64,000 nucleotides of DNA from assembly GCF_000733125.1 (NCBI RefSeq), contig NZ_JPHU01000004.1:1-64000 (forward strand). The letters run 5' to 3'. Made by a program: the position numbers and the translations under genes. Shown here in pieces: positions 28,801 to 36,618 of the stretch. Numbering within the stretch: the first letter of the stretch is position 1; each line of letters begins with the position of its first letter. The DNA is from Parvularcula oceani. Lineage in GTDB: Bacteria; Pseudomonadota; Alphaproteobacteria; Caulobacterales; Parvularculaceae. Under the pieces are notes generated by a model. It was not told the DNA's origin. It was given only the letters and a program-made list of their open reading frames with translations, and did no database searches.

Positions 28801-29098
28801 CGGCCTCCTGCCCATGGTGTTCGAACTCGACATCGATTTCCGCCGCGGCGTGATCGGCATCGGCAATGCGACGTCGGACTGGTGGGTGCTGCTGTCGAGC
28901 GCCATCGTCTACGGGCTGGCCTTCTCGACCCTGCTGACGCTGATCCTGACGCCCGTTCTTCTGGCAGCGCCGAGCGTGCTGGAAGCCCGCCTGCGGAGGA
29001 TGCTGCGCCGCCAGCCCGTGCGGCGGCGCAGGCGCCAGAGGCGGAACGCCCCCGAAGGAGGCTCCCTGCCCGAAGGCTACTCCGCCGCAGCGGAGTAG
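25811..29098 (+). CDS. RND efflux permease (AcrB family)
   Basis: 1095 residues with 12 predicted membrane helices and two large periplasmic loops, the usual duplicated plan. TM4 has GMLVDGAIVVVE, so only the first of AcrB's two proton-relay aspartates is present (Asp407 kept, Asp408 replaced by Gly). TM10 has VVNNNIVLIDTYQSLRR, with Asn where AcrB has Lys940. These changes are typical of some non-AcrB RND subfamilies. It exports an unknown hydrophobic substrate using proton or other cation flow. Start GTG at 25811, 3 nt after the adaptor stop, so the two form one operon. Confidence 0.93.
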   Translation: MGGNPLIQAAFDRAKVVMLALVVLTGFGIVSFLTLPREADPDIPLPFVQVLLPLPGVSPEDAERLLIRPSEMELQSLEGVIQTDATAYEGLGMIRLEFEPTSDMEDALSDVREAVDRAKTEFPAAALEPIVNELNAQSMFPVISVVVSGTAPERALYAAAQSLEDRLATLPGVLEVEMVGARDEVVEIVADPEALSDYGLSASEIGAALRANNALVTAGAARFSDASYSVKVPGLAKSLDDIRAVPLRADEDSVVTLGDVATVRRTFEDAEGFARFDGAQAIGLNISKRSAANLLDVTEAVKAEANAAAAEWPPTLSVAFTGDQSTLVESIFGSLTASIGLAILLVMIVVVGALGLRSALMVGVAIPCSFLIGFALIGMMGFTLNMLVMFSMVLSVGMLVDGAIVVVELADRRMAEGLSRRQAYQEAAERMFWPITASTATTLAAFIPFLFWQDLEGEFMKWIPITLIFVLTASLFVALIFLPLIGSFLGLPESLKRRFGLTGKTDGAGTVDMSSIDPTALSGFTGAYARFTAYAVRRPVMFIGLGALTVATCLVTFSRAEVEVEQFLRNDSEQVMILIQGRGNLSERDVLDVAQEVEGRIAGHPAIESIYLQTGPQVARSREAPAESIAQLTLDLLPYAERVHSLQVLSELRALTRGVPGVVLEIRQPESGPQSGKDVQIELRGPQEALPEAAALVHRFLDRATAEVAGRTVPAFADIEDNGPLPGVEWRLDVDREEAGRYGVSVMDVGAAVQLVTDGLLIDKYRPDDAEEELDVRLRYPADARSLSELTRIRIPTREGLVPLSNFVTRQPVAQVDRVVRRNGNRILELQANGSDRVPGHEVSQDRAIELATQWLESGALEEAVPGVQWRLRGASEDRDASTAFFKGAMTAAMVMIGVILLLQFNSFYHAALTLSAVVLSVFGVLFGVAVTGQYISVIMTGVGIVALAGIVVNNNIVLIDTYQSLRRAGLPVQEAVVRTAAQRLRPVLLTTGTTIIGLLPMVFELDIDFRRGVIGIGNATSDWWVLLSSAIVYGLAFSTLLTLILTPVLLAAPSVLEARLRRMLRRQPVRRRRRQRRNAPEGGSLPEGYSAAAE

Positions 29099-29099
29099 C
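29076..29099. terminator. Hairpin at the end of the RND permease gene
   Basis: GCTACTCCGC (29076-29085) pairs perfectly with GCGGAGTAGC (29090-29099) over a CGCA loop and includes the permease stop codon. It lies between convergent genes (permease and thiolase), consistent with a shared transcription end, although neither side has a strong T-run. Confidence 0.45.
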
Positions 29100-29110
29100 G
29101 GGATTTCTGC

Positions 29111-30313
29111 TTACGCGACCTCGAACAGGCCCGCCGCGCCCTGGCCGCCGCCGACGCACATGGTCACGACGACATATTTCGCGCCGATCCGCTTGCCCGC
29201 AATCAGGGCATGCATGACCATGCGCGCGCCGCTCATCCCGTAAGGGTGGCCGACCGAGATCGCGCCGCCATCGACGTTCAGCCGCTCCTGCGGAATGCCG
29301 AGCTCGTCGCGGCAGGCGAGGACCTGGCTCGCAAAGGCCTCGTTCAGCTCCCAAAGGCCGATATCGTCCATCTTGAGGCCGTTGCGCTGGAGGAGCTTGG
29401 GGATCGCATAGATCGGCCCGACGCCCATTTCCGACGGATCGGTGCCGGCCACGGCCATGCCGCGATAATAGCCGAGCGGCGTCTTGCCGGCGGCTTCGGC
29501 CTCTTTCGCTTCCATCAGCACGACCGCCGCCGCGCCGTCCGAGAGCTGGCTGGCATTGCCGGCGGTAATGTACTCGCCTTCCTTGACGCGCTGGCCATTG
29601 CCGAAGACCGGTTTCAGGCCGGACAGGCCTTCGAGCGTCGTGCTCGGGCGGTTGCCCTCGTCCTTCTTCAGGGTGACCTCGACCTCCTCGGTCTCGCCGG
29701 TCTCCTTGTCCTTGCGCATCATGACCGCGGTCATCGGCGCGATCTCTTCGTCGTAGAAGCCTTTTTCCTGCGCCTCGGCGGTGCGCATCTGCGAGGTGTA
29801 GGCGTATTCGTCCTGCGCCTCGCGGCTGACATTCCACTTCTTCGCGACGATCTCGGCGGTTTCGATCATCGCCATATAGGTCGCGGGGTGGTGCTTCACG
29901 ATCCAGTCGTTCGGGAAGACGATCTGCGCGTCGGGGGTCTGGTTGGTCGAGATCGACTCGACGCCGCCCGCGACGACCGTGTGCATGCCGTCGGCCACGA
30001 TCTGCTTGGCCGCCGTGGCGATCGCCATCAGGCCGGAGCCGCATTGCCGGTCGATGGTCATGCCCGGCACTTCATAGGGAAGCCCCGCGCGGATCGCCGC
30101 TTGGCGGGCGAGGTTCATGCCGCCCGTGCGAAGCTGCAACGCCTCGCCCATGACGCAGTCGTCGATATGGCCCATCTCGATCCCGGCGCGCTCGACAGCC
30201 TTGCCGACGGCGTGCCCGGCAAGCTCGACGGCGCCGGTCTTGTTGAAGGCGCCCCGATAGGCCTTCCCGATGGGTGTCCTCGCGGCGGAAACGATGACGG
30301 CTTCGCGTGACAT
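29111..30313 (-). CDS. Thiolase (acetyl-CoA C-acyltransferase)
   Basis: 400 residues. Catalyses the CoA-dependent cleavage of 3-ketoacyl-CoA in beta-oxidation. The nucleophilic cysteine is in [15 protein letters not shown], the catalytic His is in [12 protein letters not shown] and the second active-site Cys in [15 protein letters not shown]. It is the last gene of a run ACAD-MaoC-thiolase on the minus strand, 12 nt after the MaoC gene. The chain-length or steroid-side-chain preference cannot be determined from the sequence. Confidence 0.95.
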   Translation of the reverse strand: MSREAVIVSAARTPIGKAYRGAFNKTGAVELAGHAVGKAVERAGIEMGHIDDCVMGEALQLRTGGMNLARQAAIRAGLPYEVPGMTIDRQCGSGLMAIATAAKQIVADGMHTVVAGGVESISTNQTPDAQIVFPNDWIVKHHPATYMAMIETAEIVAKKWNVSREAQDEYAYTSQMRTAEAQEKGFYDEEIAPMTAVMMRKDKETGETEEVEVTLKKDEGNRPSTTLEGLSGLKPVFGNGQRVKEGEYITAGNASQLSDGAAAVVLMEAKEAEAAGKTPLGYYRGMAVAGTDPSEMGVGPIYAIPKLLQRNGLKMDDIGLWELNEAFASQVLACRDELGIPQERLNVDGGAISVGHPYGMSGARMVMHALIAGKRIGAKYVVVTMCVGGGQGAAGLFEVA

Positions 30314-30325
30314 GGGGTATTCCTC

Positions 30326-30787
30326 CTATTGAACGAAGGCGAGCGTGAGCCACTCGGCCTTCAGCGCGGGTTTCTCGCCGCCTTCGATCTCGACGGTGAC
30401 GTCCCAGCGAGATTGGTATTGCTTGGGTGCCCGCTCCTCGAAAGCGAGCAGCTTGAGCCGGCTCCGGACGCGCTGGCCCGAGCGCACGGGCTGGACGAAG
30501 CGAACCTTGTCGAAGCCGTAATTGACGCCCATCGCCACGTTCTCGGGCAAGGGATAATCGTCCGGCACCATCGCCGACAGAAGCGACAGGGTCAGGAAGC
30601 CATGGGCGATCGTGCCGCCGAACGGCGTTTTCGCGGCGGCTTCGGGATCGACGTGGATGAACTGGTGGTCCTCGGTCACGTCCGCGAAGGTGTCGATGCG
30701 CGACTGGTCGATCGTCAGCCAGTCGGACGGGCCGATCTCCTGGCCGACCAGGGCCTTGAGTTCCTCGAGTGAAACGGTTCTCGACAT
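30326..30787 (-). CDS. MaoC-family hydratase
   Basis: 153 residues, a single hot-dog domain. The R-specific enoyl-CoA hydratase motif is present: FADVTEDHQFIHVDPEAA (catalytic Asp and His), followed by GTIAHGFLTLSLL. It hydrates enoyl-CoA to 3-hydroxyacyl-CoA. The ATG at 30787 overlaps the dehydrogenase stop by one base. It supplies the step between dehydrogenase and thiolase in this operon, but no 3-hydroxyacyl-CoA dehydrogenase is adjacent. Confidence 0.92.
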   Translation of the reverse strand: MSRTVSLEELKALVGQEIGPSDWLTIDQSRIDTFADVTEDHQFIHVDPEAAAKTPFGGTIAHGFLTLSLLSAMVPDDYPLPENVAMGVNYGFDKVRFVQPVRSGQRVRSRLKLLAFEERAPKQYQSRWDVTVEIEGGEKPALKAEWLTLAFVQ

Positions 30788-31926
30788 CAGTAACCCAGGA
30801 TCTCGGCCAGGCGGCCATTGTGGAAGTCGGGATCGCCGAGCCATTCCTGCGCGACGCGGATCCGCTTCATGTAGAAGCCGATATCGTATTCGTCGGTCAT
30901 GCCGATGCCGCCATGCATCTGCACCGCTTCCTGGCTGGCGAGCTTTGCCACCTGCCCGACCTTGGCCTTGGCGAGGCTGACCGTCGCGCCCGCCGTCTCG
31001 ATCTCGCCGTCCAGCGCCTGAAGCGCCTGGAGAGTGACCGCCTTCGCCATCTCGATCTCGGTCAGAAGGTGCGCGGCCCGGTGCTGGAGCGCCTGGAAGC
31101 TGCCGATCGGCGCGCCGAACTGGCTGCGCTCCTTGAGGTATTCGTTGGTGGTGTGGAACACCGCGTCCGCCGCACCGGTCATCTCGGCGGCAAGGCCCGC
31201 GCGCCCGGCGTTCAGGACGGTCTCCAAAGCCGCGAAGCCGCCATCGACCTCGCCGAGGACGGCGCTGCCATCGACCTCGACCCCGTCGAAGTCGAGCCGC
31301 GCATAGGCCCGCTCGTCCACGGTGCGCATCGTCTCGCGGCTCAGCCCCTTCGCCTTGGCGTCCACTACGAACAGCGTCACGCCGTCTTTTTCGCCCGCAC
31401 TGCCGCCGGTGCGCGCGGCGACGAGGATCTGATCGGCGAAGCCGCCATCGGCGACGAAGGTCTTGCGGCCCGACAGCTTGAAGCCATTGCCCGAACGGGC
31501 CGCCTCCATCGCCGTCTTCGCGGGAGCGTGCTTGCGTCCCTCATCCACCGCCAATGCGAAGAAAGCCTCGCCGCCAGCGATCTTTGGCAGGTGCTCGCCC
31601 TTCTGCTCGTCCGTGCCGAAGCGCGACAGCGCGGTCGCGGCCATGACGGAGGTCGACAGATAGGGGCTGGCCGTCAATGTGCGGCCCATCTCCTCGGCGA
31701 CGACGCCGGCCCCGACAAAGCCGAAACCCGATCCGCCATGCTCTTCGGGCACGAGGATCCCGGCGAAGCCCATTTCGGCCATCTCGGCCCAGAGCTTGCG
31801 GTCGAAGCGGTCCGGATCGTCCTCGTCCCGCAATCGGCGAAGCGCCGAGACCGGCGACTTCTCCGAGATGAAGCCGCGCGCGGAATCGCGCAGCATTTCC
31901 TGCTCTTCGTCGAGGACGAGCGCCAT
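30787..31926 (-). CDS. Acyl-CoA dehydrogenase, short-C-terminal type
   Basis: 379 residues with the usual alpha-beta-alpha acyl-CoA dehydrogenase layout and FAD contacts (QMHGGIGMTDEYDIGFYMKR). The C-terminal EGTxxIQ motif that supplies the catalytic glutamate in MCAD-type enzymes is not present. This fits the non-catalytic or differently armed subunit of heteromeric dehydrogenases such as those in sterol side-chain oxidation. A second dehydrogenase on the same strand 3.3 kb upstream (35209-36399) may be its partner. It is first in the cluster with MaoC and thiolase. Confidence 0.9.
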   Translation of the reverse strand: MALVLDEEQEMLRDSARGFISEKSPVSALRRLRDEDDPDRFDRKLWAEMAEMGFAGILVPEEHGGSGFGFVGAGVVAEEMGRTLTASPYLSTSVMAATALSRFGTDEQKGEHLPKIAGGEAFFALAVDEGRKHAPAKTAMEAARSGNGFKLSGRKTFVADGGFADQILVAARTGGSAGEKDGVTLFVVDAKAKGLSRETMRTVDERAYARLDFDGVEVDGSAVLGEVDGGFAALETVLNAGRAGLAAEMTGAADAVFHTTNEYLKERSQFGAPIGSFQALQHRAAHLLTEIEMAKAVTLQALQALDGEIETAGATVSLAKAKVGQVAKLASQEAVQMHGGIGMTDEYDIGFYMKRIRVAQEWLGDPDFHNGRLAEILGY

Positions 31927-32172
31927 GCATTCACCCCATCATCTGCTGGGGCCGTAGCTTGCTGACCGCCGCCCGCGCCGCAACCCCTTTGCGCAGGCTG
32001 CCGCGCCATTCGGGGCGAAAAAAGCGGTGTGCCTGTCGATTTCGGGAAAAGTTGGGGTGCAGCAGTAGCTTCGAAGTTCGGGTTTGCCGAAATTGGCCAG
32101 GCCCGAAGCCGCTCCGGGCTCGGCCGATTCCGCCCGATCCCCGCCCTGTCGAAGCGCCCTCCTTACGCAAGA
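31927..32172. other. Intergenic stretch without a recognised gene
   Basis: Together with the hairpin at 32173-32206, this 304-nt gap separates the acyl-CoA dehydrogenase gene from the small membrane protein gene. It should contain the promoter of the dehydrogenase-MaoC-thiolase run. I found no convincing open frame, tRNA or long repeat in it. Confidence 0.5.
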
Positions 32173-32206
32173 AGGCCGCAGGCCCGGCTTCCCGGATCTG
32201 CGGCCT
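32173..32206 (-). terminator. Terminator for the small membrane protein gene
   Basis: Read on the minus strand, AGGCCGCAG and CTGCGGCCT form a 9-bp stem (32198-32206 with 32173-32181), followed by TCTTGCG. The enclosed 16 nt can partly pair through CCGG segments. It begins 25 nt past the stop at 32231. Confidence 0.55.
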
Positions 32207-32230
32207 CGCAAGCGTCGCGCTTCAGCCGGT

Positions 32231-32611
32231 TCAGGCGTGATGCGTCTTCTTCTGCCGCGACTTGTCGATCAGCTTGACGACCCAGCCCACGATCAGGCCG
32301 ACAATCGCGTAGATGATCGTCTCGCCGAAGGTCAGCGACTCGGCATCGGAGGCCGCCGGACCGACCAGCCAGTCGATCAGGGCCAGGCCGAGGAAGGTCA
32401 GAATGCCCACGATGAGGCCCTTCTTCGCCGAATTGTCCTTGTGGGTGTGGGCGGTCGTGCCCGTATCGCTCACCCGCACGGCCTCGGCGTTATAGTTGGC
32501 CTGAGTGGGATTCCCGGTCGTCCCCGCAGTCGTGTTGGTCGTGGTCGTTCCCGTGGCGCCGGGCCCGGTTTGAGTACCCGGCGTCGTTCCTGGAGTCTTG
32601 GGGTCGGCCAT
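32231..32611 (-). CDS. Small two-helix membrane protein with Thr/Gly-rich N-terminus
   Basis: 126 residues. The first 45 or so are low complexity, rich in Thr, Gly and Pro (GTTPGTQTGPGATG). A charged stretch leads into two hydrophobic segments (GLIVGILTFLGLALIDWLVG and IIYAIVGLIVGWVVKL), and the end is basic (DKSRQKKTHHA). I do not recognise a named family. A strong ribosome site (AAAGGAGG) fixes the ATG. It is divergent from the rhodopsin gene across 207 nt and could share its regulatory region. Confidence 0.7.
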   Translation of the reverse strand: MADPKTPGTTPGTQTGPGATGTTTTNTTAGTTGNPTQANYNAEAVRVSDTGTTAHTHKDNSAKKGLIVGILTFLGLALIDWLVGPAASDAESLTFGETIIYAIVGLIVGWVVKLIDKSRQKKTHHA

Positions 32612-32818
32612 TTCGTCCTCCTTTCGCTATCACTGAGCGAACAACCCAGAAGACAAAGCGTTCGATTCCTTCACGAGAGAGAGGCCGACGCGTGTTTTGC
32701 GTTGAGATCGCGCCCTTAACACTTCGGCGCGGCGTTCGGTCACACTCTTGTGCAGCTCCTGCGGTCGCCGGCACCGAATTGCCGTCTAGGTCCCGTGACA
32801 TCGCGCAAGGAGTGGCCG

Positions 32819-33784
32819 ATGCCCAATCTAGAGAACTTCCTGACTTACGAGCACTGGCAATATGAGCTGGTCCGCCACCTGTTCACGCTGACAGTCGCAT
32901 GTTTTGCAGCCGGCTTCGTCTATTTTGTGCTGTCGATGCGCAATACCGCGCCTTGGTACAGGATATCTTCCGTCCTGTCGGCCGTGGTCATGGTTTCGGC
33001 GACCTACGAGATCTTCCAGCTCTTCACGTCCTGGCAGAGCAGCTTCGAGTCCGTGCCGACCAGCCCCGCAGGCGCCAGCGTCCTGCCCGGGATCGAGGCG
33101 GGAGGCATCAACGCCTATGTGCCGGTCGCGGACACGATGTTCTCCAACGGCTATCGCTACATCAACTGGTCGATCGACGTGCCGATGCTGCTGACGCAGC
33201 TCCTGGTCGTCGTCGGCCTCACCGGCGCCGCGTTCTGGTCGAACTGGTGGAAGCTCACCCTCGCCGGCCTCGTCATGGTCTATACCGGCTATATCGGACA
33301 ATTCTGGGAGCCGCAGGTCGCGGGGCTGACCGAGGGACGCAACTCCTATCCCTTCTGGGTGTGGGGCTTCGTCAGCACGCTTCCCTTCATCTACATCAAC
33401 TACAAGGTGATGACCCTGACCCACAACATGGTGGGCGAGGTCCCCGACCGGGCCCGCAAGGAGATGGGCCGCATCGGCATCTTCCTGGTCGCCACCTGGA
33501 CGCTGTACACGATCGGCTATGTCCTGCCCGCGATCTGGCCGACCAATGACGGCATGGTCTTCCGGCAGTTCATCTACACGACCGCCGACATCACCTCGAA
33601 GCTCGTCTTCGGCATCATGCTGTCGCGCGTCGCGCTGATCCGCTCGGCCTATGACGGGTTCGAACCCGCCATCAAGGCGCGCCAGGGCATCGTGTTCGGT
33701 CGGCCCAGCGTCGATGTCCGGCCGCATTTCGGCACGACAGCGCCGAGAGACACGATCCGGCAAAGCGAGAGCGACGCCCGCTAG
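32819..33784 (+). CDS. Sodium-pumping rhodopsin (NDQ type, KR2-like)
   Basis: 321 residues, seven membrane helices. Helix C reads YRYINWSIDVPMLLTQ, giving N116, D120 and Q127 at the positions of bacteriorhodopsin D85, T89 and D96. This NDQ triplet defines the KR2 class of light-driven outward Na+ pumps. R113 precedes it. Helix G has TTADITSK with counter-ion D257 and retinal Schiff-base lysine K261. Other KR2-like segments are LSAVVMVSA, TGYIGQFWE and WTLYTIGYVLPAIWP. The loop between helices B and C is long. ATG 32819 follows AAGGAG by 8 nt; the open frame extends upstream without support. The TrkH-type gene follows after 14 nt. Function is assigned from diagnostic residues; retinal synthesis genes are not in the window. 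Confidence 0.95.
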   Translation: MPNLENFLTYEHWQYELVRHLFTLTVACFAAGFVYFVLSMRNTAPWYRISSVLSAVVMVSATYEIFQLFTSWQSSFESVPTSPAGASVLPGIEAGGINAYVPVADTMFSNGYRYINWSIDVPMLLTQLLVVVGLTGAAFWSNWWKLTLAGLVMVYTGYIGQFWEPQVAGLTEGRNSYPFWVWGFVSTLPFIYINYKVMTLTHNMVGEVPDRARKEMGRIGIFLVATWTLYTIGYVLPAIWPTNDGMVFRQFIYTTADITSKLVFGIMLSRVALIRSAYDGFEPAIKARQGIVFGRPSVDVRPHFGTTAPRDTIRQSESDAR

Positions 33785-33798
33785 CGCGCCGGCCGCTC

Positions 33799-35202
33799 GT
33801 GCCGCCCTCCCATGAAGTGCGGGTGCGAAGGACGCTCGTCCTCCTCCTGCGCTTCATGCCGGTCCTGACCCTCCTGACCCTGCCCCCGGCGATGGTGGGC
33901 GCGGTGGATGCGGATTGGAGCCTCGTCTGGCCGCTCCTGCCCTTCGGGGTCCTCACGGCGCTTCTCAGCCTGCCGGGCCTGCGACGGAAGCCCGCCCAGA
34001 CCGCCACCACGGCCGAGAACGCGGTGGCGGTCGCCCTCGTCTTCCCTCTCGCCCTCCTCGTCTCGAGCGGCCCTCACCTCACCCACGGCCTCTCGCTTCT
34101 CGACGCCGCCTTTGAGGGCATGTCGGGCGTCACGGCGACCGGCCTGACCCGCTATGCCGATATCGAGACGCAGAGCTTCGCGCTGAAATTCCTGAGGGCG
34201 TGGCAGCAGTGGATCGGCGGCTATGTGATCGTCACGCTCACCGTCGCGCTCCTGCCCCGCGGCGCCCGCAAGGCCCAGGAGATGGCGGAGTCGGATGTGG
34301 CGGACGATGCCGGAGACGAGGGCCAAGACCAGCCCGACCTCAGGATCCGGGCGCGGCAGGTGAGCTATGTCTATATCGCGCTGACGCTGATCTGCATCGG
34401 CCTGACCTCCGCTGCGGGCGTTTCGGTGGAGAACGCGCTGCTGCATGGCCTGACGAGCGTGAGCACGGCGGGCTTTTCGCCCCTGAACGACAGCCTCGAG
34501 AGCCTGCCGCAGCTCGGTACTGTCTGCCTGATGGGGTTCGCGCTGCTCGGCGCCATCGCACTCTCAGACTATCTGCGCCCCCTCCTCTCGGGCGAGGGGC
34601 TGCGCAAGCTCCTAGCCGTGGCCGGCGCCCTCCTCGCGCTCTCGGCCGCTGCCGGAGGCCTGATATACTGGATGCAGGTGAGGGCCTCCGCCCCGGTGGC
34701 GCTCTTCGATGCGATGCAGGTGGCGATGTCCGCCCAGACGACGACCGGCTTCTCCACCCTGTCCGTGCCGGAGCTGGAAGCCTCGTCGAAAGCGGTTCTG
34801 GCCGTGATCATGTATATCGGCGGCGATGTCGGCTCGACGGCAGGCGGCATCAAGCTCGCGCGGTTCGTGACCCTCGCTCTTTTCGTCTATGCCCTGCTCG
34901 GCCACCGCATGAGCCGGCAGACGCCGCCGGGCGGAGACGCGGGAACCGTGCTCCGCCTCATCGGGTTCTGGATCGGGCTCAGCGTCATCGGCTGCGCCGG
35001 CCTGATCGCGGTCGGTCACGCCCCGCTCGACGCGATCTTCGAGTGGTCGTCATCCCTGAACAATGTCGGCCTGACATCCGGCCTCAGCAGCGGCGACATG
35101 CCGGTGGCGACCCGCCTCATCCTCACCTTCTGCATGTGGATGGGGCGGGTCGAGATCCTGGCCGTGCTCCTGCTGTTCAGGCCGGCGACTTGGCGCGTCT
35201 GA
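33799..35202 (+). CDS. TrkH/KtrB-family cation transporter
   Basis: 467 residues with four repeated membrane-pore-membrane units. The selectivity-filter glycines can be seen in GMSGVTATGLT, LTSVSTAGFSP, SAQTTTGFSTL and SLNNVGLTSG. These proteins carry K+ (sometimes Na+) inward and normally need a cytoplasmic TrkA/KtrA gating subunit, which is not adjacent. A hydrophilic, acidic insert occurs after about residue 160. It starts at GTG 33799, 14 nt after the rhodopsin stop, and very probably shares its transcript. The ribosome site is weak and a GTG six codons later is possible. Confidence 0.88.
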   Translation: MPPSHEVRVRRTLVLLLRFMPVLTLLTLPPAMVGAVDADWSLVWPLLPFGVLTALLSLPGLRRKPAQTATTAENAVAVALVFPLALLVSSGPHLTHGLSLLDAAFEGMSGVTATGLTRYADIETQSFALKFLRAWQQWIGGYVIVTLTVALLPRGARKAQEMAESDVADDAGDEGQDQPDLRIRARQVSYVYIALTLICIGLTSAAGVSVENALLHGLTSVSTAGFSPLNDSLESLPQLGTVCLMGFALLGAIALSDYLRPLLSGEGLRKLLAVAGALLALSAAAGGLIYWMQVRASAPVALFDAMQVAMSAQTTTGFSTLSVPELEASSKAVLAVIMYIGGDVGSTAGGIKLARFVTLALFVYALLGHRMSRQTPPGGDAGTVLRLIGFWIGLSVIGCAGLIAVGHAPLDAIFEWSSSLNNVGLTSGLSSGDMPVATRLILTFCMWMGRVEILAVLLLFRPATWRV

Positions 35203-35208
35203 ACCGCC

Positions 35209-36399
35209 TCAGGCGTTCGGCAGGCCCAGCATGTGCTTGGCGATGATGTTGAGCTGCACCTCAGACGTGCCCCCTTCGATCGAATTCGCCTTCGTGCGCA
35301 GCCAGCCGCGGGCGCGCTTGCCGTCATCGGTCCGCTCGGTTTCCCATTCGAGTTCGTCCGAGCCGCCGATATCCATCATCATCTCGAGGCGGCGCTTGTT
35401 CAGCTCGGTGCCGTAATATTTCAGCATGGACGAAGCGGCGCCGAGGCTCTGGCCCGCCTTGGCCCGGTCGCTGACCGACCGCATCAGGGTCATGAAGGCC
35501 CAGCCGTCGAGGTCCGTCTGCGCCGCGCGTGCGCGCAGCATCGCGTCCTCGATATGCCCCGCATCGTCCGTGCCGAGTTCCTGGGCGGCCAGCTGCCCGA
35601 TCGTCCGTGTCCCGAACATGCCCATGCCGGAAATCATCTCGCGCTCATGGGTCAGGAGGTATTTGGCGACATCCCAGCCCTTGTTCAGCTCACCGACGAT
35701 TTCGAGCCCCGTCTTCGGCACCTTCACGTCGTCGAGGAAGGTCTCGCAGAAGGGCGAGCGGCCCGAGATCAGCTTGATCGGCTTCGTGCTGACGCCCGGC
35801 GTCTCCATGTCGAACAGCATGAAGGAGATGCCGTGATGCTTGGGTCCCGAATTGTCGGTACGGACGAGGCAGAAGATCATGTCCGCTTCGTCGGCATAGC
35901 TGGTCCAGACCTTCTGACCGTTGAGCAGCCAGTGATCGCCCTTGTCCTCCGCCTTGGTCTTGAGGCTGGCGAGGTCGGACCCGGCGCCGGGCTCGGAATA
36001 GCCCTGGCACCAGCGCAGCTCGCCCCGCGCGATCGGCGGCAGATAGTGCTTCTTCTGCTCCTCGGTGCCGAATTTCAGAAGCGCCGGCCCGAGCATGGAA
36101 ATGCCGAAATTGGTGTGCGGCGGCTTGGCCTGGATGCGCTCCATCTCCTCCCGCAGCACCTTGGCCTCCTCCTTGGAGAGGCCGCCGCCGCCATATTCCT
36201 TTGGCCAGGTCGGCACCGTCCAGCCCTCCGCCGCCATGCGCTCGAGCCAGTCCTTCTGGGCCTCGGAGGTGAACTGCCATTTCCGTCCGCCCCAGCAGGC
36301 ATCCTTTTCGGGGTCGAACTCGCCGCGCATCTCCTTCGGGGTGTTCGCCTCGAGCCAGTCTCTCGTGGCGGTGCGGAACTCTGCGAGGGCGTCAGCCAT
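35209..36399 (-). CDS. Acyl-CoA dehydrogenase
   Basis: 396 residues. Opens with the longer N-terminus common in this group (CWGGRKWQF), then QGYSEPGAGSDLASL (FAD/substrate loop), and ends with NSIEGGTSEVQLNIIAKHMLG, which retains the EGTxxxQ motif. This differs from the companion at 30787-31926, which lacks it. It is convergent with the TrkH gene across only 6 nt, and on the same strand as the dehydrogenase-MaoC-thiolase run. It is probably part of the same catabolic pathway, separated by the rhodopsin block. Confidence 0.93.
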   Translation of the reverse strand: MADALAEFRTATRDWLEANTPKEMRGEFDPEKDACWGGRKWQFTSEAQKDWLERMAAEGWTVPTWPKEYGGGGLSKEEAKVLREEMERIQAKPPHTNFGISMLGPALLKFGTEEQKKHYLPPIARGELRWCQGYSEPGAGSDLASLKTKAEDKGDHWLLNGQKVWTSYADEADMIFCLVRTDNSGPKHHGISFMLFDMETPGVSTKPIKLISGRSPFCETFLDDVKVPKTGLEIVGELNKGWDVAKYLLTHEREMISGMGMFGTRTIGQLAAQELGTDDAGHIEDAMLRARAAQTDLDGWAFMTLMRSVSDRAKAGQSLGAASSMLKYYGTELNKRRLEMMMDIGGSDELEWETERTDDGKRARGWLRTKANSIEGGTSEVQLNIIAKHMLGLPNA

Positions 36400-36618
36400 G
36401 GAAGTCTCCGATCATTGGGTATGCTCGAGAGGGAAACTGGCTGAGGCGGAGACGGTTGCGCAAGGGGGCTCTTCAGCGCAGGCGAAAAACCGCATTTCCC
36501 TGGCGGAGGGGTTGCCTGACCGCTTTCATTGCGGGACAGTCATCGAATACCGTAAATCCAGTGCCTATGCGGGAATTCTCGTCCCGCCACCATCCTCGCC
36601 ACTGACGCGGAGCCGCGT

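Noticed and set aside
32231-36618. Retinal synthesis genes (carotenoid dioxygenase) beside the rhodopsin
   Set aside because: None of the neighbouring translated frames has carotenoid oxygenase motifs. The genes must be elsewhere if present.
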